Origin: Danxiaibacter flavus
GTDB taxonomy: Bacteria; Bacteroidota; Bacteroidia; Chitinophagales; Chitinophagaceae
NCBI RefSeq assembly: GCF_041060425.1
Contig: NZ_JAULBC010000004.1
Coordinates: forward strand, 248,001 to 312,000
DNA length: 64,000 bases
Reading direction: 5' to 3'
In this document: piece after piece, positions 35,793-44,520 of the stretch
Layout: each line of letters opens with the position of its first letter
Position numbering within the stretch: the stretch's first letter is position 1
Program-made: the position numbers and the translations under genes
The notes under the pieces: generated by a model
Told to the model about the DNA's origin: nothing
What the model saw: only the letters and a program-made list of their open reading frames with translations
Databases searched by the model: none

Positions 35793-36112
35793 AGTTAAAA
35801 TTTTAAAGGTTTCAGATTATTGATTAGTGTGAAAAGAGAAGTGGAGCCAAAAAAATCACGAGTAAATTACAGCAGCTAATTTGAAATTGCAAGACAGGCT
35901 GGAAATTTTAATCTGATAACTTATTCGAAACTCTTCCCGGACGCTACTTTCGGATGAAGAGGTGCCACAAACAGAGATAACCGGAAGCTTACTTTCAGAA
36001 GTCTTCCGGTTAACACAAAAATTACTTCCCAACCTAAACAGGCTTAGTTAAATATCGATGCAACTGCGTTGATCACACTGATCAATACAGAAATGCTTCT
36101 ATTAAAATTTGT
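35793..36112. other. Gene-free stretch with a hairpin
   Basis: AACCGGAAG (35979-35987) and CTTCCGGTT (36003-36011) form a 9-base stem around a 15-base loop, about 100 bases behind the minus-strand lipoprotein gene that ends at 36113. There is no T-run, so it is only a possible terminator. Nothing else seen. Confidence 0.45.
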
Positions 36113-37018
36113 TTATTGCTTTGGCAGATATTCTATCTCTGTTCCGGGAGTCAGATACATCGAACCGATAAATAAATATGGAAGTGTGGTTGAAGATTTC
36201 TGCGCATGATTCAGTCCGTATCCCAGGGGTTTTCCAACAATATAGGAACGGTGAAGTAATGCTTTATCAAAACCCGCATTATCATTGGCCTGCCGGCCGC
36301 GTGCAAGTGAAGCAGAAACCAACTTTTGGGGTAAGCCCTGTGGAGTATAAACTTCTGCGGTAAATGGATTGTTTTTACTGTAGTCACAAGCAATGAACAT
36401 CCAGATCTTATTTACACGATGCAGATTTATCATATGATCATAACGGGCTCCCGATATCAGGTTGCCGTTCGCATCATATGGATAAAGTGTTATGTCAGTA
36501 TGTGAAAAGCCATCGTCATCTTTCCATGTTCGCGCAGTCCTACTCACCCTACCGCTTGCATCATATGTATAATCAATAATATCAACATATATATAATCTA
36601 TTGGTCCCTGCTTAGTTCTCATTCCAAAAAAGAAAAGAGAATCTCTTGCTATAACACTTCCGATATAAACATATTTATGCCATAGTTCGAATGCGCCGTT
36701 ATCAAACCCCGTAATATAGTTGAGTAGCTTTGTATCATCGGAATAGGTAAAATATGAATGCGGATATCCTGAGGCACTATTTTTCAATGTTATCTTGGTT
36801 GGGTTCCAGGAAGGGTTATAAGCTATAGATGCGCGCTTGTAATAACTACTGTTATCAACAATCGTTTTAATAATATAACCGGCATAACTGCTATCAGCAG
36901 AAGCGGTCTTCACCTTCTCATCGGAGTTGTTATGAGAAACTACGTCCATGTTCTTTGAACAAGCGGCAAAAAGAACAATCAGGCTTACTGCAATCACGTG
37001 TGGTAAAACTTTTTTCAT
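36113..37018 (-). CDS. Lipoprotein of unknown function
   Basis: 301 residues with a signal peptide and lipobox (VIAVSLIVLFAAC|SK). The body is beta-rich with YD-like words: FTYSDDTKLLNYITG, DYTYDASGRVSRTA, LYPYDANGNLISGARYD. These match the layout of the neighbouring lipoprotein at 34848-35792. No catalytic motif is recognised. It has its own 400-base upstream region and stands next to the ATP synthase operon by chance of position rather than function. Confidence 0.75.
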   Translation of the reverse strand: MKKVLPHVIAVSLIVLFAACSKNMDVVSHNNSDEKVKTASADSSYAGYIIKTIVDNSSYYKRASIAYNPSWNPTKITLKNSASGYPHSYFTYSDDTKLLNYITGFDNGAFELWHKYVYIGSVIARDSLFFFGMRTKQGPIDYIYVDIIDYTYDASGRVSRTARTWKDDDGFSHTDITLYPYDANGNLISGARYDHMINLHRVNKIWMFIACDYSKNNPFTAEVYTPQGLPQKLVSASLARGRQANDNAGFDKALLHRSYIVGKPLGYGLNHAQKSSTTLPYLFIGSMYLTPGTEIEYLPKQ

Positions 37019-37416
37019 ACGCAGCGATTTAATTAAACAATAAAGGATTTAACGATTAAATAAACGTTCAAACAACCGGGTTCATACTACACAAAGAAGC
37101 ATAGTTTAAGTTGCTATTCAGTCTTAATAGTGCTATATAATGGTGCAAAAAGCCGGCCATTTAAGAACCAGGGAAAATGGGATCAGTTTACCAACAATAG
37201 GCACTATCAAAGAGTAATTTGCTGCACACTTCCGGGAGTAATTTTCAACAATTAATATTGGGAAGTTGTAAGAACGATATTAATGTTGCAGCGTTGCGAT
37301 GAATGTCATTTTTTAGGAGAAACTGCTCATAAGGCAGCAAGGACAAGCGTTTCGGCGTAGCAGAACATCTGCTATCAAGTTAGTACAATTTTCATTACAA
37401 AAATCATTTACCGCAT
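37019..37416. other. Gene-free stretch
   Basis: About 400 A/T-rich bases upstream of the lipoprotein gene and downstream of the atp operon terminator. I see no repeat family, clear promoter or RNA structure. Confidence 0.4.
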
Positions 37417-37446
37417 AAAAAAAAGCGGCTTTAAAAGCCGCTTTTA
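37417..37446 (-). terminator. Terminator of the atpBEFHA operon
   Basis: GCGGCTTT pairs with AAAGCCGC, with an A-run on the plus strand giving the T-run on the transcribed minus strand, 20 bases after the atpA stop. Confidence 0.85.
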
Positions 37447-37466
37447 TATTATGAAAAGTACTTCAG

Positions 37467-39044
37467 TTATTTGTACTGAGGAATAATGCTTTTCGCCAGC
37501 TCAACCATTTTGGCGATACCAGCATCAGGCAAATTACCCTTCTTAAATTCAGCAAGAACATCCGGATATTTGTTCTGCATTTCAGTTAAGAAATGATCTT
37601 CGAATGCTTTTACGTTTTTAACCGCAACTTCACGAAGAAGACCCTGAGTACCTAAGTAAATGATCGCTACCTGTTTTTCAACAGCAAATGGAGTGTACTG
37701 AGGTTGTTTCAGAATTTCCACGTTACGTGCACCTTTATCCAGTACAAGTTTAGTAGCAGCATCCAGGTCACCACCAAATTTAGAGAAGGCTTCCATTTCA
37801 CGATAAAGCGCCTGGTCAAGTTTCAATGTACCGGCAACTTTTTTCATTGATTTGATCTGGGCGTTACCACCTACACGGCTTACAGAGATACCCACGTTGA
37901 TCGCAGGGCGGATACCCGCGTTGAACAGGTTACCTTCAAGGAAGATCTGACCGTCTGTAATAGAGATAACGTTTGTAGGAATATATGCAGATACGTCACC
38001 AGCCTGTGTTTCAATCATTGGTAAAGCTGTTAAGCTACCACCTCCTTTTACCAGGTGCTTAATTGAATCAGGAAGATCGTTCATGTTTTTAGCAACAGCA
38101 TCATTGGCGATTACTTTAGCCGCACGTTCCAGTAAACGGGAGTGCAGATAGAATACGTCACCAGGATAAGCTTCACGTCCCGGAGGTCTTCTTAACAGAA
38201 GGGAAACTTCACGGTAAGCTACAGCCTGTTTAGAAAGATCATCATAAATGATCAATGCCGCACGACCGGTATCACGGAAGAATTCACCAATCGCAGCGCC
38301 AGCAAATGGAGCGTAGAACTGCTGAGGAGCAGGATCGCTTGCAGAAGCCGCAACGATAGTTGTATAAGCCATAGCGCCGGCATCCTGTAAAGTTTTCATG
38401 ATACCTGCAATGGTAGAAGCTTTCTGACCAATTGCAACGTATATACAATATACAGGTTTACCTGCATCAAAAAATTCTTTCTGGTTGATGATGGTATCGA
38501 TAGCGATAGCAGTTTTACCAGTCTGACGGTCACCGATGATCAACTCACGTTGTCCACGTCCAATAGGAATCATTGCATCGATCGCTTTAATACCTGTCTG
38601 TAACGGTTCTTTTACCGGCTCACGAAAGATTACACCCGGAGCTTTACGTTCCAGGGGCATTTCGTAAAGATCGCCTGTAATAGGTCCTTTACCGTCAATT
38701 GGTGTACCAAGGGTATTAATAACACGTCCCATAAGGCCATCGCCCACTTTGATAGAGGCGATCTCGCCAGTACGGCGAACTGAGTCTCCTTCTTTAATAC
38801 CTGTACCTTCACCCATTAATACCACACCCACATTGTCTTCTTCAAGGTTAAGAGCAATGGCTTTAACTCCGGTTTCAAATTCAACAAGCTCACCTGCGCG
38901 AACATTATTCAATCCGTAAACACGGGCAATACCGTCACCTATCTGGAGAATTGTACCAATCTCTTCCAGGTTTGCGGTGGCATCGTAGCTACTCAGTTGT
39001 TGCCTTAATATCGCTGATATTTCATCCGGCTTAATGTCAACCAT
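37467..39044 (-). CDS. atpA: ATP synthase subunit alpha
   Basis: Non-catalytic nucleotide-binding subunit of F1. The 525 residues show the N-terminal MVDIKPDEISAILRQQL, Walker A GDRQTGKTAIAIDTI near residue 172, the ALIIYDDLSKQAVAYREVSL segment and PAINVGISVSRVGGNAQ. Length is typical (500-530). It is the last gene of the unit; a terminator follows directly. The gamma subunit gene that usually follows is absent here. The 85-base gap to atpH contains two small hairpins. Confidence 0.97.
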   Translation of the reverse strand: MVDIKPDEISAILRQQLSSYDATANLEEIGTILQIGDGIARVYGLNNVRAGELVEFETGVKAIALNLEEDNVGVVLMGEGTGIKEGDSVRRTGEIASIKVGDGLMGRVINTLGTPIDGKGPITGDLYEMPLERKAPGVIFREPVKEPLQTGIKAIDAMIPIGRGQRELIIGDRQTGKTAIAIDTIINQKEFFDAGKPVYCIYVAIGQKASTIAGIMKTLQDAGAMAYTTIVAASASDPAPQQFYAPFAGAAIGEFFRDTGRAALIIYDDLSKQAVAYREVSLLLRRPPGREAYPGDVFYLHSRLLERAAKVIANDAVAKNMNDLPDSIKHLVKGGGSLTALPMIETQAGDVSAYIPTNVISITDGQIFLEGNLFNAGIRPAINVGISVSRVGGNAQIKSMKKVAGTLKLDQALYREMEAFSKFGGDLDAATKLVLDKGARNVEILKQPQYTPFAVEKQVAIIYLGTQGLLREVAVKNVKAFEDHFLTEMQNKYPDVLAEFKKGNLPDAGIAKMVELAKSIIPQYK

Positions 39045-39063
39045 ATTATTTTTTATTATTTGC

Positions 39064-39123
39064 CCCCGCTCTTGCGGGGAAGTTCACCAATTTATTGTTT
39101 CTTATAGATAAAGCCTTTCGGCT
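39064..39123 (-). other. Two small hairpins between atpH and atpA
   Basis: On the transcribed strand AGCC-GAAA-GGCT (39112-39123) has a GNRA tetraloop six bases after the atpH stop, and CCCCGC-AAGA-GCGGGG (39064-39079) lies 19 bases before the atpA start. Neither has a T-run. Confidence 0.55.
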
Positions 39124-39129
39124 GATTTA

Positions 39130-39693
39130 TTACCTGATATTGCTTACAAATGTGTTTTCTGAAAACTGCTTTTTAATATCCTGCAGATCGCGTAAAACAG
39201 ATGCATCAATCCTGTTATTGTTATAATCGAGTATGAACCCTCCTATCAATTTAGGATCTACAACTGTTTCCAGATCAATATTGGTGTAGCCTGTTTCAGC
39301 TTTTACTTTATTTACAATGTCGTTTATAACATTCTCACCAACCGCTGTAGCAGTAGTCAGCTTAACACGATTAATTCCTTTGATCACATTGTACTGATCA
39401 ATAAAAGCATCTATCATTTCAGGCAGATTGGTCTCACGGCCTTTGTTAACCAGAAGTTTGATAAACTGAGCTGTAACATTCTCAATCCTGCCTTTTGTAA
39501 CAGCCTCTATTATCGCATTTTTCTTATCGGGATTAACGATAGGGCTACGCAAAACCAGTACAAGATCCCTGTTGGTTTTACGAATTGACGAAAACAGCTG
39601 CATGTCTCGATAAACCTCTTCCAGCTTGCCTTGTTCTAAGGCGAGGTCGATGAGGCTCTTTGCATATCTTGCGGCTAAACGTGGATTAGGCAT
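39130..39693 (-). CDS. atpH: ATP synthase subunit delta
   Basis: Peripheral-stalk subunit joining F1 to the b subunit. The 187 residues start MPNPRLAARYAKSLIDLALE, contain RSPIVNPDKKNAIIEAV and a C-terminal domain with DPKLIGGFILDYNNNRIDAS and LRDLQDIKKQF, all typical of the OSCP/delta family. Gene order (behind atpF, ahead of atpA) supports the call. Confidence 0.95.
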   Translation of the reverse strand: MPNPRLAARYAKSLIDLALEQGKLEEVYRDMQLFSSIRKTNRDLVLVLRSPIVNPDKKNAIIEAVTKGRIENVTAQFIKLLVNKGRETNLPEMIDAFIDQYNVIKGINRVKLTTATAVGENVINDIVNKVKAETGYTNIDLETVVDPKLIGGFILDYNNNRIDASVLRDLQDIKKQFSENTFVSNIR

Positions 39694-39765
39694 CTTATAT
39701 TTTTCTTTGAAGACCTGAAGTGAATATAGTGATCAACAATCATTACACCGCTTCAAATCCGCATT

Positions 39766-40260
39766 TTAATTCAATTTTACTTCTCCGGCTAATTGCTTAA
39801 TGTAATTTTCCTGCTCTGCTTTATTCGATAATTCTTTTCTCAACACTTTTTCTGCAACTTCAACAACCAGGTTACCTACCTGGTTCTTTACATCAGCCAT
39901 TGCAGCATTTTTCTGTTGGTCTATGGCCACACGTGCCTCGTCTACGATCTTGTTGTATTCACTCTGAGCCCTGGCTTTCGCCTCAGCAATCATTTTATCA
40001 GCAGATTCTTTAGCTTCTTTAATCAGTGTAGCTCTTTCTTCACGGGCTTTAACCAGCAATGCTTCGTTGTCGCTTTGCAACTGAGCCATTTCAGCTTTTA
40101 CTTTTTTGGCAGTAGCAATTGACTCTGCAATGTTGGTTTCCCTGTCCTTCAAGCTTTTTAAAATCGGCTTCCAGGCAAACTTCTTTAAGATAAGCAATAC
40201 AATGACGAACGCTACGAGCGTCCAAACCATAATTCCTAAACCAGGTAATAAAAGTTCCAT
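39766..40260 (-). CDS. atpF: ATP synthase subunit b
   Basis: Peripheral-stalk subunit. The 164 residues have one N-terminal membrane helix (LGIMVWTLVAFVIVLLIL) followed by KKFAWKPILKSLKDRETNIA and a long charged helix (EAKARAQSEYNKIVDEARVA), the usual layout. It is separated from atpE by 176 bases, unusually far for this operon, and that gap holds repeat and hairpin sequence. Confidence 0.95.
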   Translation of the reverse strand: MELLLPGLGIMVWTLVAFVIVLLILKKFAWKPILKSLKDRETNIAESIATAKKVKAEMAQLQSDNEALLVKAREERATLIKEAKESADKMIAEAKARAQSEYNKIVDEARVAIDQQKNAAMADVKNQVGNLVVEVAEKVLRKELSNKAEQENYIKQLAGEVKLN

Positions 40261-40265
40261 ATATG

Positions 40266-40380
40266 GATTTGATATTTGAAATTTAAGATTTGAAATTCCA
40301 GATTTGAAATTTGAGATTTGAGATTTGCTGAAGCAAGATCCAAACTAATCATTTCAAATTTCTAATTTCAAATTTCCAAT
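40266..40380 (-). repeat. ATTTGA period-7 repeat hairpin in the atpE-atpF gap
   Basis: On the plus strand, seven ATTTGAA/ATTTGAG heptamers (40266-40326) face ATTTCAAATTTCTAATTTC (40351-40369) and following bases, its near-complement. The arms pair over more than 20 bases with one or two gaps, all within the atp transcript. Confidence 0.7.
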
Positions 40381-40387
40381 TAAGAAA

Positions 40388-40422
40388 TACTGCATCCTCC
40401 GCCCTGTGCTTTAGATGCAGTA
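40388..40422 (-). other. Hairpin just behind atpE
   Basis: TACTGCATC (40388-40396) and GATGCAGTA (40414-40422) form a perfect 9-base stem with a 17-base loop, 14 bases after the atpE stop on the minus strand. No T-run follows, so it is unlikely to be a strong terminator. Confidence 0.6.
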
Positions 40423-40436
40423 ATCATTTTTGCGGA

Positions 40437-40685
40437 CTACTTAGCCAATACCGCCAACAGACCTGCGATAACTGCGAAAAGGGCAACACCCTCAATGAAC
40501 GCAGCAGTCAGGATCATGTTACCACGGATATCGTTAGCAGCTTCCGGCTGACGAGCGATAGATTCTACCGCACCTTTACCGATCTGACCGATACCGATAC
40601 CTGCGCCAATTGCAGCCAAACCGGCACCAATCGCACCACCCAACTGAGCAGTACCCGCTTCCAATAAAATGTTCATTAAAGACAT
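40437..40685 (-). CDS. atpE: ATP synthase subunit c
   Basis: Proteolipid of the rotor ring in the inner membrane. The 82 residues form two helices: GAIGAGLAAIGAGIGIGQIG with the polar loop ESIARQPEAANDIRG, then MILTAAFIEGVALFAVIAGL carrying the ion-binding carboxylate E65. G66 follows E65 where sodium-type rings have Ser or Thr, so proton use is inferred. It sits between atpB and atpF, with short hairpins behind it. Confidence 0.97.
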   Translation of the reverse strand: MSLMNILLEAGTAQLGGAIGAGLAAIGAGIGIGQIGKGAVESIARQPEAANDIRGNMILTAAFIEGVALFAVIAGLLAVLAK

Positions 40686-40724
40686 ACTGTGTGTTTTTGA
40701 ATTAAAAAAGAGTTCAAAATATGT

Positions 40725-41837
40725 TTATAAAAAAATTTCTTCATTATGATGTCCATGCTCGTCGTGTGCATGTCCCGCTTCAAACGATTGGCCGATAAAT
40801 ACCGCCGTCAGATTCGTAAATATGAATGCCTGGATAAAGGCAACCAATATTTCGATCAGATAAATGAATACGGAGAAAGCAATAGACACCGGTGTAAAGC
40901 CCCAGCCCGCAACAGTTGACATTTGACCGAAGATAAATATCAATGATACGAAGCTCAGAATTACAATGTGGCCCGCGGTCATATTCGCGAAAAGACGTAT
41001 CATCAACGCTGCAGGCTTAATAAATATACTCAATAATTCAACGGGAATAAGAATCAGCTTTACAAGGAAAGGAACACCGGGAGGCCAGAAGATGTGTCCC
41101 CAGAAGTGACCGTTAGTGCTGATTAAGATAATGATCAGTGACACGACAGCCAGAATGCCGGTAAAAGCGATGTTTCCTGTTACGTTCGCTGAACCTGGAA
41201 TCAAACCGATGATACTGTTAATCAGGATAAAGAAGAATACCGTTAACAGGTAAGGCAAATATTTGTCATGCTTGCCATACAGGTTTGGCTTGGCTACATC
41301 ATCTCTCACAAAAGTGATCACGGGTTCAATAGCATTCTGAAATCCTGTGGGAGCACTGTCTGCACCGCGTACCTTGTATTTTTTTGCAACGTTCAGCATG
41401 ATGATCAATAAAAGAATCACGCCTATAAACATCTGAACCACATTTTTGGTCAGGGAGAAATCGTACACTTTAGCTTCTTCATTTACAGATCCGTCTGCAT
41501 TAACTGCAACGATCTTGTTTTCTTCCAACTTGTAGCCTTCATATGCCGCATGGCCATGCTCAAATTTTGAAGATGAAAAAACAGATAAGCCTCTTTCAGG
41601 AGAATAAACAATTATCGGCAAAGGAATAGTCGCATGGAAATCACCCATATCAAAAAAATGGAACTCATGCGAATCTAATACGTGGTGAATAATGGTTTCT
41701 CCGGCATTAAACTCAGCCTCAGCGTGCTCGCCTTCTGTGTGTGCAGGATTCTCCTGCGCGTACAGGCTTTTGGTGCCAAAGGTCAAAAATACGCCGAAAG
41801 TCAATGCCAGTAAGAGTTTCAAGCTTTTAGAAGCCAT
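40725..41837 (-). CDS. atpB: ATP synthase subunit a
   Basis: Stator subunit that conducts protons past the c-ring. The 370 residues include an N-terminal signal peptide (SLKLLLALTFGVFLTFGTKS then LYAQ) and a roughly 110-residue periplasmic extension, a form I know from Bacteroidota, followed by five or six membrane helices with the essential arginine in AALMIRLFANMTAGHIVIL. I chose the ATG at 41835-41837; an in-frame start at 41981 would add 48 residues in front of the signal peptide. First gene of the atpBEFHA unit; no atpI was seen upstream. Confidence 0.94.
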   Translation of the reverse strand: MASKSLKLLLALTFGVFLTFGTKSLYAQENPAHTEGEHAEAEFNAGETIIHHVLDSHEFHFFDMGDFHATIPLPIIVYSPERGLSVFSSSKFEHGHAAYEGYKLEENKIVAVNADGSVNEEAKVYDFSLTKNVVQMFIGVILLLIIMLNVAKKYKVRGADSAPTGFQNAIEPVITFVRDDVAKPNLYGKHDKYLPYLLTVFFFILINSIIGLIPGSANVTGNIAFTGILAVVSLIIILISTNGHFWGHIFWPPGVPFLVKLILIPVELLSIFIKPAALMIRLFANMTAGHIVILSFVSLIFIFGQMSTVAGWGFTPVSIAFSVFIYLIEILVAFIQAFIFTNLTAVFIGQSFEAGHAHDEHGHHNEEIFL

Positions 41838-42099
41838 ATCTTGGTGAAATTTTGCGCAAAGATAAGGGTGACAGCGCTGAATTGCATAGTATAAGCCGGG
41901 AAATTCGAAAATATTTAGCCTTAAAAGGAGCTTTATGCGGGAATTTCCAAAATTCGGTGTCATCTGGTCATGATTCGGCAAACCGGAACACCAGATTATT
42001 AAATTTTATAATAACCGTAAAGAAACCTATTAATAATAGTAATAAGAAGAAAATCCCGCATTGAGTGGCTGTTTACACCAGATTCAGCGACATTCCCGG

Positions 42100-43938
42100 C
42101 TATTTCGCCAGGATCGATCCTTTCTCTTTTTCGAACTGCATGTTATGCAATTTGCTGTAAAAGCCGCCGAGTGCGAGTAATTCCTCGTGATTGCCAATCT
42201 CTTTTATCACGCCCTTATCCAGCACGATAATTTTATCTGCTTTCCGGATCGTAGACAACCGGTGCGCAATTACAATTGATGTCCTGTCTGAAATCAACTT
42301 TTCAATAGCTTCCTGGATCAGCATTTCGCTTTCAGTATCTATTGACGAGGTAGCTTCATCCAGAATTAAAATTGATGGATTGTATAGCAATGCACGGATA
42401 AAAGAAATAAGCTGACGCTGACCAAGACTTAAGGTATTGCCTCTTTCCATCACATTAAAACTGTAGCCGCCGGGCAGGCTCATGATAAATTCATGAACGC
42501 CGATGAGCTTTGCGGCTTCGATCACTTTTTCTTTACTTATCTGTGTATTTCGTAAGGTTATATTATCGAGTATAGAACCTGAAAACAGAAAAACGTCCTG
42601 CAGCACCACACCAATGCTGCTTCGTAATACATCCGTGTTATACGTTTCAATGTTTACACCGTCAACCCTGATCTCACCTTTTTGAATATGATATAATCTG
42701 TTGAGCAGACTGATGATAGAAGTTTTGCCACTTCCGGTGTGGCCAACCAGCGCCACTACCTCTCCTGGTTTAACCTGGAAGTTGATGTCTTTTAAAACAT
42801 ATTTATCATCAACATAAGCAAAAGAAACATCATCAAACTCAATAGCACCTTTTATAGATGCAGGAGCGTATGTGCCTTGCTTCTGAATATAGTCCTCATT
42901 ATCCAGTACTTTGAATACTCTTTCAGCCGCAATCATTCCCATTTGAAGCACATTGAATTTATCAGCGATCATCCTGAGGGGCCGGAAAATAAGGTTCAGA
43001 TACAAAATAAATGCAGTAAGCTTGCCCGCAAGACTCATATCCAGCGGGTAGTTCAGCGCCTTTCCTGCCAGCCACCATACCAGCAAACCGGTGCTGAAAG
43101 CCAATACCACTTCCACTACAGGAAAGAAAATTGAATACGCAAAAATGGCTTTGATATTCGCGTTGCGGTGATCGCGGTTGATCTTTTTAAATTTATTGAA
43201 CTCCCTTTCCTCTGCCGCAAACGCCTGAATAACATGCATTCCGGTCAAATGTTCCTGTACAAAAGCGTTCAGCGCAGCAACTGCATTACGTACTTTAATA
43301 AAGCTTTTGTTTACGCTTTCTTTAAAATAATACGTTGCAATAAGCATTAAAGGAAATGGTATAAGGCTGATCAATGTGAGCCTCCAATCGGTGTAAAACA
43401 TTACCACCAGCGTTACAATGATTGAAAGCATATCTGCAATGATCGGCAATAGCCCGTCAGAAAAAATGTCATTAATACTTTCAATGTCATTGATCGTTCT
43501 GGTAGTTAAAGTTCCTATAGGTGTATTATCGAACTGACGCAGATTAAGCCCCAGTATTTTTTTAAACACCGTCACCCGCAAATCTTTTACTACAGATTGC
43601 CCAAGCCAGGCTGTTACAAATGAAAAAAGAAAGCGAACAATAGTTTCAATAAGCAGGAAAAAAACCTGGAAAACTGTTACGGCAATGATGAATTGGGTAG
43701 CATCACTATAATCGCCTTTTAACAACAGAAAATCAAGCCATGAAGGAATATTAAAATGCTTTCCCGATGCTTTGTCAACCGTTAATTGAATAAGATATGG
43801 CCTTACAGGTGTGAAAGCAGCCAGCAGAATTGCCATAGCCACACTGCTGTAAAATGCTAACCGGTAAGGCTTTACAAACTGGAATACTCTTTTAAGTACT
43901 GAAAAATCGAAAATCCTCTTTTTTACTTCTCCGCTCAT
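42100..43938 (-). CDS. ABC exporter, fused permease/ATPase
   Basis: Half-transporter of 612 residues, probably a homodimer exporting a lipid or drug-like molecule. Six helices occupy about the first 320 residues (first: LAFYSSVAMAILLAAFTPVR). The ATPase carries Walker A GHTGSGKTSIISLLNRL, signature LSLGQRQLISFIRALL, Walker B ILILDEATSSIDTES and H-loop IVIAHRLSTIRKAD. The signature reads LSLGQ, a common variant. I chose the start MSGEVKKRIFDFSVLKR at 43938, since the 22 residues upstream are not typical. It resembles but is not identical to the exporter at 12.7 kb. Divergent from dnaB. Confidence 0.91.
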   Translation of the reverse strand: MSGEVKKRIFDFSVLKRVFQFVKPYRLAFYSSVAMAILLAAFTPVRPYLIQLTVDKASGKHFNIPSWLDFLLLKGDYSDATQFIIAVTVFQVFFLLIETIVRFLFSFVTAWLGQSVVKDLRVTVFKKILGLNLRQFDNTPIGTLTTRTINDIESINDIFSDGLLPIIADMLSIIVTLVVMFYTDWRLTLISLIPFPLMLIATYYFKESVNKSFIKVRNAVAALNAFVQEHLTGMHVIQAFAAEEREFNKFKKINRDHRNANIKAIFAYSIFFPVVEVVLAFSTGLLVWWLAGKALNYPLDMSLAGKLTAFILYLNLIFRPLRMIADKFNVLQMGMIAAERVFKVLDNEDYIQKQGTYAPASIKGAIEFDDVSFAYVDDKYVLKDINFQVKPGEVVALVGHTGSGKTSIISLLNRLYHIQKGEIRVDGVNIETYNTDVLRSSIGVVLQDVFLFSGSILDNITLRNTQISKEKVIEAAKLIGVHEFIMSLPGGYSFNVMERGNTLSLGQRQLISFIRALLYNPSILILDEATSSIDTESEMLIQEAIEKLISDRTSIVIAHRLSTIRKADKIIVLDKGVIKEIGNHEELLALGGFYSKLHNMQFEKEKGSILAK

Positions 43939-44520
43939 GATGTAGATGCAAAAATAGTGAAAAGCTGAGAGCTTAAAGCTTATAACCGGGTTGATCAGTG
44001 TCAAGTCAAAAGTAAAAAGTCAAAATTCAAAAGCTTTAATGCACCACCCAAATATTTCTTAAGGCCCAAAAACGGTGTCTCAGGCTCCATAAAGAGATTT
44101 TGATTTTTGACTTTTTACTTTTGAATTTAAAAACATATAACAATATTTCAACTTCTTTCTATTTACGCAAATTGAGGGGAATGGGCAATTTTTTTAAAAA
44201 ATTCTTTCTTCACAAACCGATGTGCAATAATCCGTGAAAACTTTTCTAAATTGTGTATAAAGCCAGCTTTTTTGTTGAATAACCAGGGACGAATGTGGAA
44301 ACGGCCTTAACAAAAAGTGCATTAATTGTGAAATGAAATAGCTGAATATTAATTGAGAAAAATTTTCTACAACAAAAAAGTAGCTGTTATATTCGCCGTC
44401 CTTTCTCAATGGGATAACATTTCGGAAACGTTGCGGTAATATTTTCTTAACACTGGCAGATGGGTAACCCTGAGAGGATTGGTGAACAAATAAGTTTACT
44501 AACCTGTTGAATTTTTTGTG
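43939..44520. other. Divergent gap between ABC exporter and dnaB
   Basis: About 580 bases with AGCT words at 43961-43985 and two TTTTGA-type repeats in inverted orientation: a core of 20 identical bases lies at 44006-44025 and as its complement at 44105-44124, 79 bases apart. A minus-strand frame of 187 codons (44194-44757) overlaps dnaB and is rejected. Possible -7 box TATATTCG near 44387; nothing else clear. Confidence 0.5.
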
